Positions 6,686 to 6,928 of a stretch of 6,928 nucleotides of DNA are shown piece by piece. The notes beneath the pieces were generated by a model. The model saw only the letters and a list, made by a program, of their open reading frames with translations. It had not been told where the DNA came from and did no database searches. Origin of the DNA: Candidatus Pelagibacter sp. (GTDB lineage: Bacteria > Pseudomonadota > Alphaproteobacteria > Pelagibacterales > Pelagibacteraceae); the NCBI GenBank assembly GCA_013204495.1, contig JABMNQ010000103.1:1-6928 (forward strand). Direction: 5' to 3'. Position numbers and translations under genes: made by a program. Each line of letters opens with the position of its first letter. Positions within the stretch are counted from its first letter, which is position 1.

Positions 6686-6928
6686 TTGAGCAATACAAAC
6701 TTAAAAAAAATTAATACAACATTGAAATTTGTATATTCAGACAATAATTCTTTAAGTGTGATGTTTCATGATAATGATTTATTAATGGGTGTGGTTGGTG
6801 AATTTAACGAAAACTTAAAAGAATTAGAAAAAATTACCAACTCAAGTTTATATTCAAGAGGAAATTCTATTATAATAAAATCAATGCCAGAGCAAAATGA
6901 AATAACCAAAAATGCTATTCAGTTTTTA
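6686..6928 (+). CDS. phoH: PhoH-like ATPase, N-terminal fragment cut by window edge
   Basis: An open frame of 81 codons continues to the window edge with no stop. Its translation matches the N-terminal KH-like part of bacterial PhoH/YbeZ proteins: a variable start, then MGVVGEFNENLKELEK (about residues 37-52, cf. the family G-x-x-x-x-NL-x-x-IE pattern) and LYSRGNSIIIKS (57-68, cf. ARGN-x-x-x-x-x-G). The P-loop ATPase domain would lie beyond the window, so it cannot be confirmed. No ATG precedes residue 26 (6761), which would cut into the conserved region. The best start is therefore TTG at 6686, two bases after the miaB stop, giving LSNTNLKKINTT (read as Met first). Position directly after miaB is the classic location of phoH, normally followed by ybeY. 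Its role is thought to be RNA metabolism or ribosome quality control together with YbeY. Confidence 0.85.
   Translation, partial: MSNTNLKKINTTLKFVYSDNNSLSVMFHDNDLLMGVVGEFNENLKELEKITNSSLYSRGNSIIIKSMPEQNEITKNAIQFL

Overview
The window reads as chromosome of an AT-rich, streamlined marine alphaproteobacterium, most likely of the SAR11 (Pelagibacterales) type. I infer this from four things: the very low GC and frequent A runs, the lysine/asparagine/isoleucine-rich proteins, near-zero intergenic space, and a gene set and order typical of Alphaproteobacteria (nfu - tsaB - fur/mur - miaB - phoH). This is inference from sequence style and gene content, not from a database match. No mobile elements, RNA genes, CRISPR arrays or long non-coding stretches are visible. 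The largest gap between genes is 53 bases.

Layout. Positions 1-834 hold the C-terminal half of the lipid II flippase MurJ, followed after one base by trpS (836-1837). After the 53-base gap come nfu (1891-2433) and, two bases later, a membrane-anchored Bax-type glucosaminidase (2436-3530). These four genes are on the + strand. The minus strand then carries one gene, a secreted NodB-type polysaccharide deacetylase (4585 down to 3527). Its stop codon interlocks with that of the Bax gene, and its 5' end overlaps the 5' end of tsaB on the opposite strand. From 4533 the + strand resumes with a tightly packed run: an unusually short tsaB (4533-4919), a Fur/Mur-family regulator (4928-5338), miaB (5343-6683) and the start of phoH (6686 to the window edge, apparently with a TTG start).

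How the genes fit together. Three themes recur. Cell envelope: MurJ exports the peptidoglycan precursor, the Bax protein probably cuts glycan, and the deacetylase probably modifies a glycan. tRNA and translation: TrpRS charges tRNA-Trp, TsaB supports t6A37 formation, and MiaB makes ms2i6A37. Iron and iron-sulfur: Nfu is an Fe-S carrier, MiaB is a client with two 4Fe-4S clusters, and the Fur/Mur regulator senses iron or manganese.

Most of the window is ordinary core genome. The points worth a second look are the TsaB reduced to little more than its dimerisation lobe, the apparent absence of rimI from its usual place, the two cell-wall genes sitting inside a normally conserved cluster, the head-to-head coding overlap of the deacetylase and tsaB, and the uncharacterised C-terminal domain of the deacetylase. 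I see no convincing sign of a wholly new multi-gene system.
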